Shown here piece by piece: positions 63,408-64,000 of a DNA stretch of 64,000 nucleotides. The stretch's first letter is position 1. Each line of letters begins with the position of its first letter. This DNA comes from Hydrogenovibrio sp. JE_KL2 (lineage in GTDB: Bacteria > Pseudomonadota > Gammaproteobacteria > Thiomicrospirales > Thiomicrospiraceae): the NCBI RefSeq assembly GCF_009296185.1, contig NZ_WBJR01000001.1, positions 558,001-622,000 on the forward strand, read 5' to 3'. The notes under the pieces are model-generated. The model saw nothing but the letters and a program-made list of their open reading frames with translations, searched no databases and had not been told where the DNA came from. The position numbers and the translations under genes are program-made.

Positions 63408-64000
63408 ATGGAAATTTCACAGGCAGAAAAGGAAAGACTACTCGAAATTCGCAATGAGATCGACTCAATCGATGCGGAAATCCAAACATTGATTGCCAGA
63501 CGTGCTGAATGTGCTCAACAGGTTGCACATGCCAAGACACAAGGCGGTCAGGTTGATGTGGTTTTTTATCGTCCTGAACGGGAAGCTCAAGTCTTGAGAG
63601 CTGTGAAAGAACACAATAAGAGTTTGATTTCTGACAATGAAATGATGCGCCTGTTTCGCGAAATCATGTCTGTATGTCTGGCGCTGGAACAGCCCATTAA
63701 AATCGCCTATTTAGGGCCTGAAGGAAGCTATTCTCACGCCAGTGTTATCAAGCAGTTTGGTGCGTCGGCGCATACCTTGGCGGTTTCTTCAATCGAAGAT
63801 GTGTTTTCTGCGGTAGAAAAAGGAGATGCCAACTATGGTTTGGTGCCTGTTGAAAATTCATCTGAAGGGGCGGTAAAACAAACACAACAAGCCTTGATGA
63901 AAACCTCTCTCAAGGTCACTGGTGAAATTGAGTTGGTGATTCATCATTGCATCATGTCTCAGAATGAGAAGCTGGAAAACATCAAAAAAGTCGTCGCCCA
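63408..64000 (+). CDS. pheA: Chorismate mutase/prephenate dehydratase (P-protein), 3' end outside window
   Basis: The frame is open from the ATG at 63408 to the end of the window (197 codons). The N-terminal AroQ chorismate mutase domain is complete: LLEIRNEIDSIDAEIQTLIARRAECA, then FYRPEREAQVLRAV and MRLFREIMSVCLALEQP. The prephenate dehydratase domain begins IKIAYLGPEGSYSHASVIKQFG and continues through YGLVPVENSSEGAVKQT. It feeds phenylalanine synthesis. The regulatory ACT domain would lie beyond the window. Confidence 0.96.
   Translation, partial: MEISQAEKERLLEIRNEIDSIDAEIQTLIARRAECAQQVAHAKTQGGQVDVVFYRPEREAQVLRAVKEHNKSLISDNEMMRLFREIMSVCLALEQPIKIAYLGPEGSYSHASVIKQFGASAHTLAVSSIEDVFSAVEKGDANYGLVPVENSSEGAVKQTQQALMKTSLKVTGEIELVIHHCIMSQNEKLENIKKVVA

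Overview
The window is chromosomal DNA of a gammaproteobacterium, by eye in the low-to-mid 40s % GC. Several blocks are standard gammaproteobacterial synteny: minCDE, csiV-mfd, tig-clpP-clpX-lon-hupB, and gyrA-serC-pheA next to ubiG, a MupP/Gph-type phosphatase and a YciK-like dehydrogenase. A sulfide:quinone oxidoreductase-type flavoprotein points to a sulfur oxidiser. The Thiomicrospira/Hydrogenovibrio/Thiomicrorhabdus group is my best guess; this is inference, because no rRNA is present.

Layout. 1-12100 is an accessory locus: the 3' part of a TolC-like channel, a four-helix membrane protein, a REP-associated tyrosine transposase (RAYT) with its REP palindromes, a Sel1-repeat membrane protein and a 2673-residue RTX protein presumably exported by a type I system. 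12259-18062 holds a yiaW-yiaV pair and a large dCache-PAS-GAF-GGDEF-EAL sensor. 18066-22350 has a BFD-like ferredoxin, an Asp-box (sialidase-fold) protein and three LPP20/CsgG-type lipoproteins. 22553-28954 carries minCDE, csiV and mfd. 29123-32654 has an RND-like 12-helix protein without periplasmic domains, the SQR and a TRIC-family channel. 32673-36823 has lolC/E-lolD, yheS and a DUF2892 protein. 37076-43318 is the protein quality-control block ending in hupB. 43718-44089 is a tandemly duplicated tRNA-Val/tRNA-Asp pair. 44239-51806 has fabI, a Yej/Opp-type peptide importer and a thioesterase. 51871-59312 is a minus-strand block: ppsA, the SDR, the phosphatase, ubiG, and a MarR-HlyD-DUF2955 efflux operon with two palindromic operators. 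59571-64000 is gyrA, serC and the start of pheA.

The most striking signal is not a gene. A 19-bp non-palindromic motif, AAAAWCTRCCAGGTTGGGG, occurs in eleven near-full copies on both strands across the window. Copies inside genes, counting two possible small ORFs, are read in all six reading registers. Two copies form an inverted pair at a convergent gene junction that looks like a terminator. This is how DNA uptake sequences of Pasteurellaceae and Neisseriaceae are distributed, and I know of no such motif described for this group. Two copies are embedded in a longer repeat (about 85 bp) bordering genes of the RTX locus.

Limits. All calls come from reading the sequence; no database search was run. 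The left-edge TolC-like gene and the right-edge pheA are partial.
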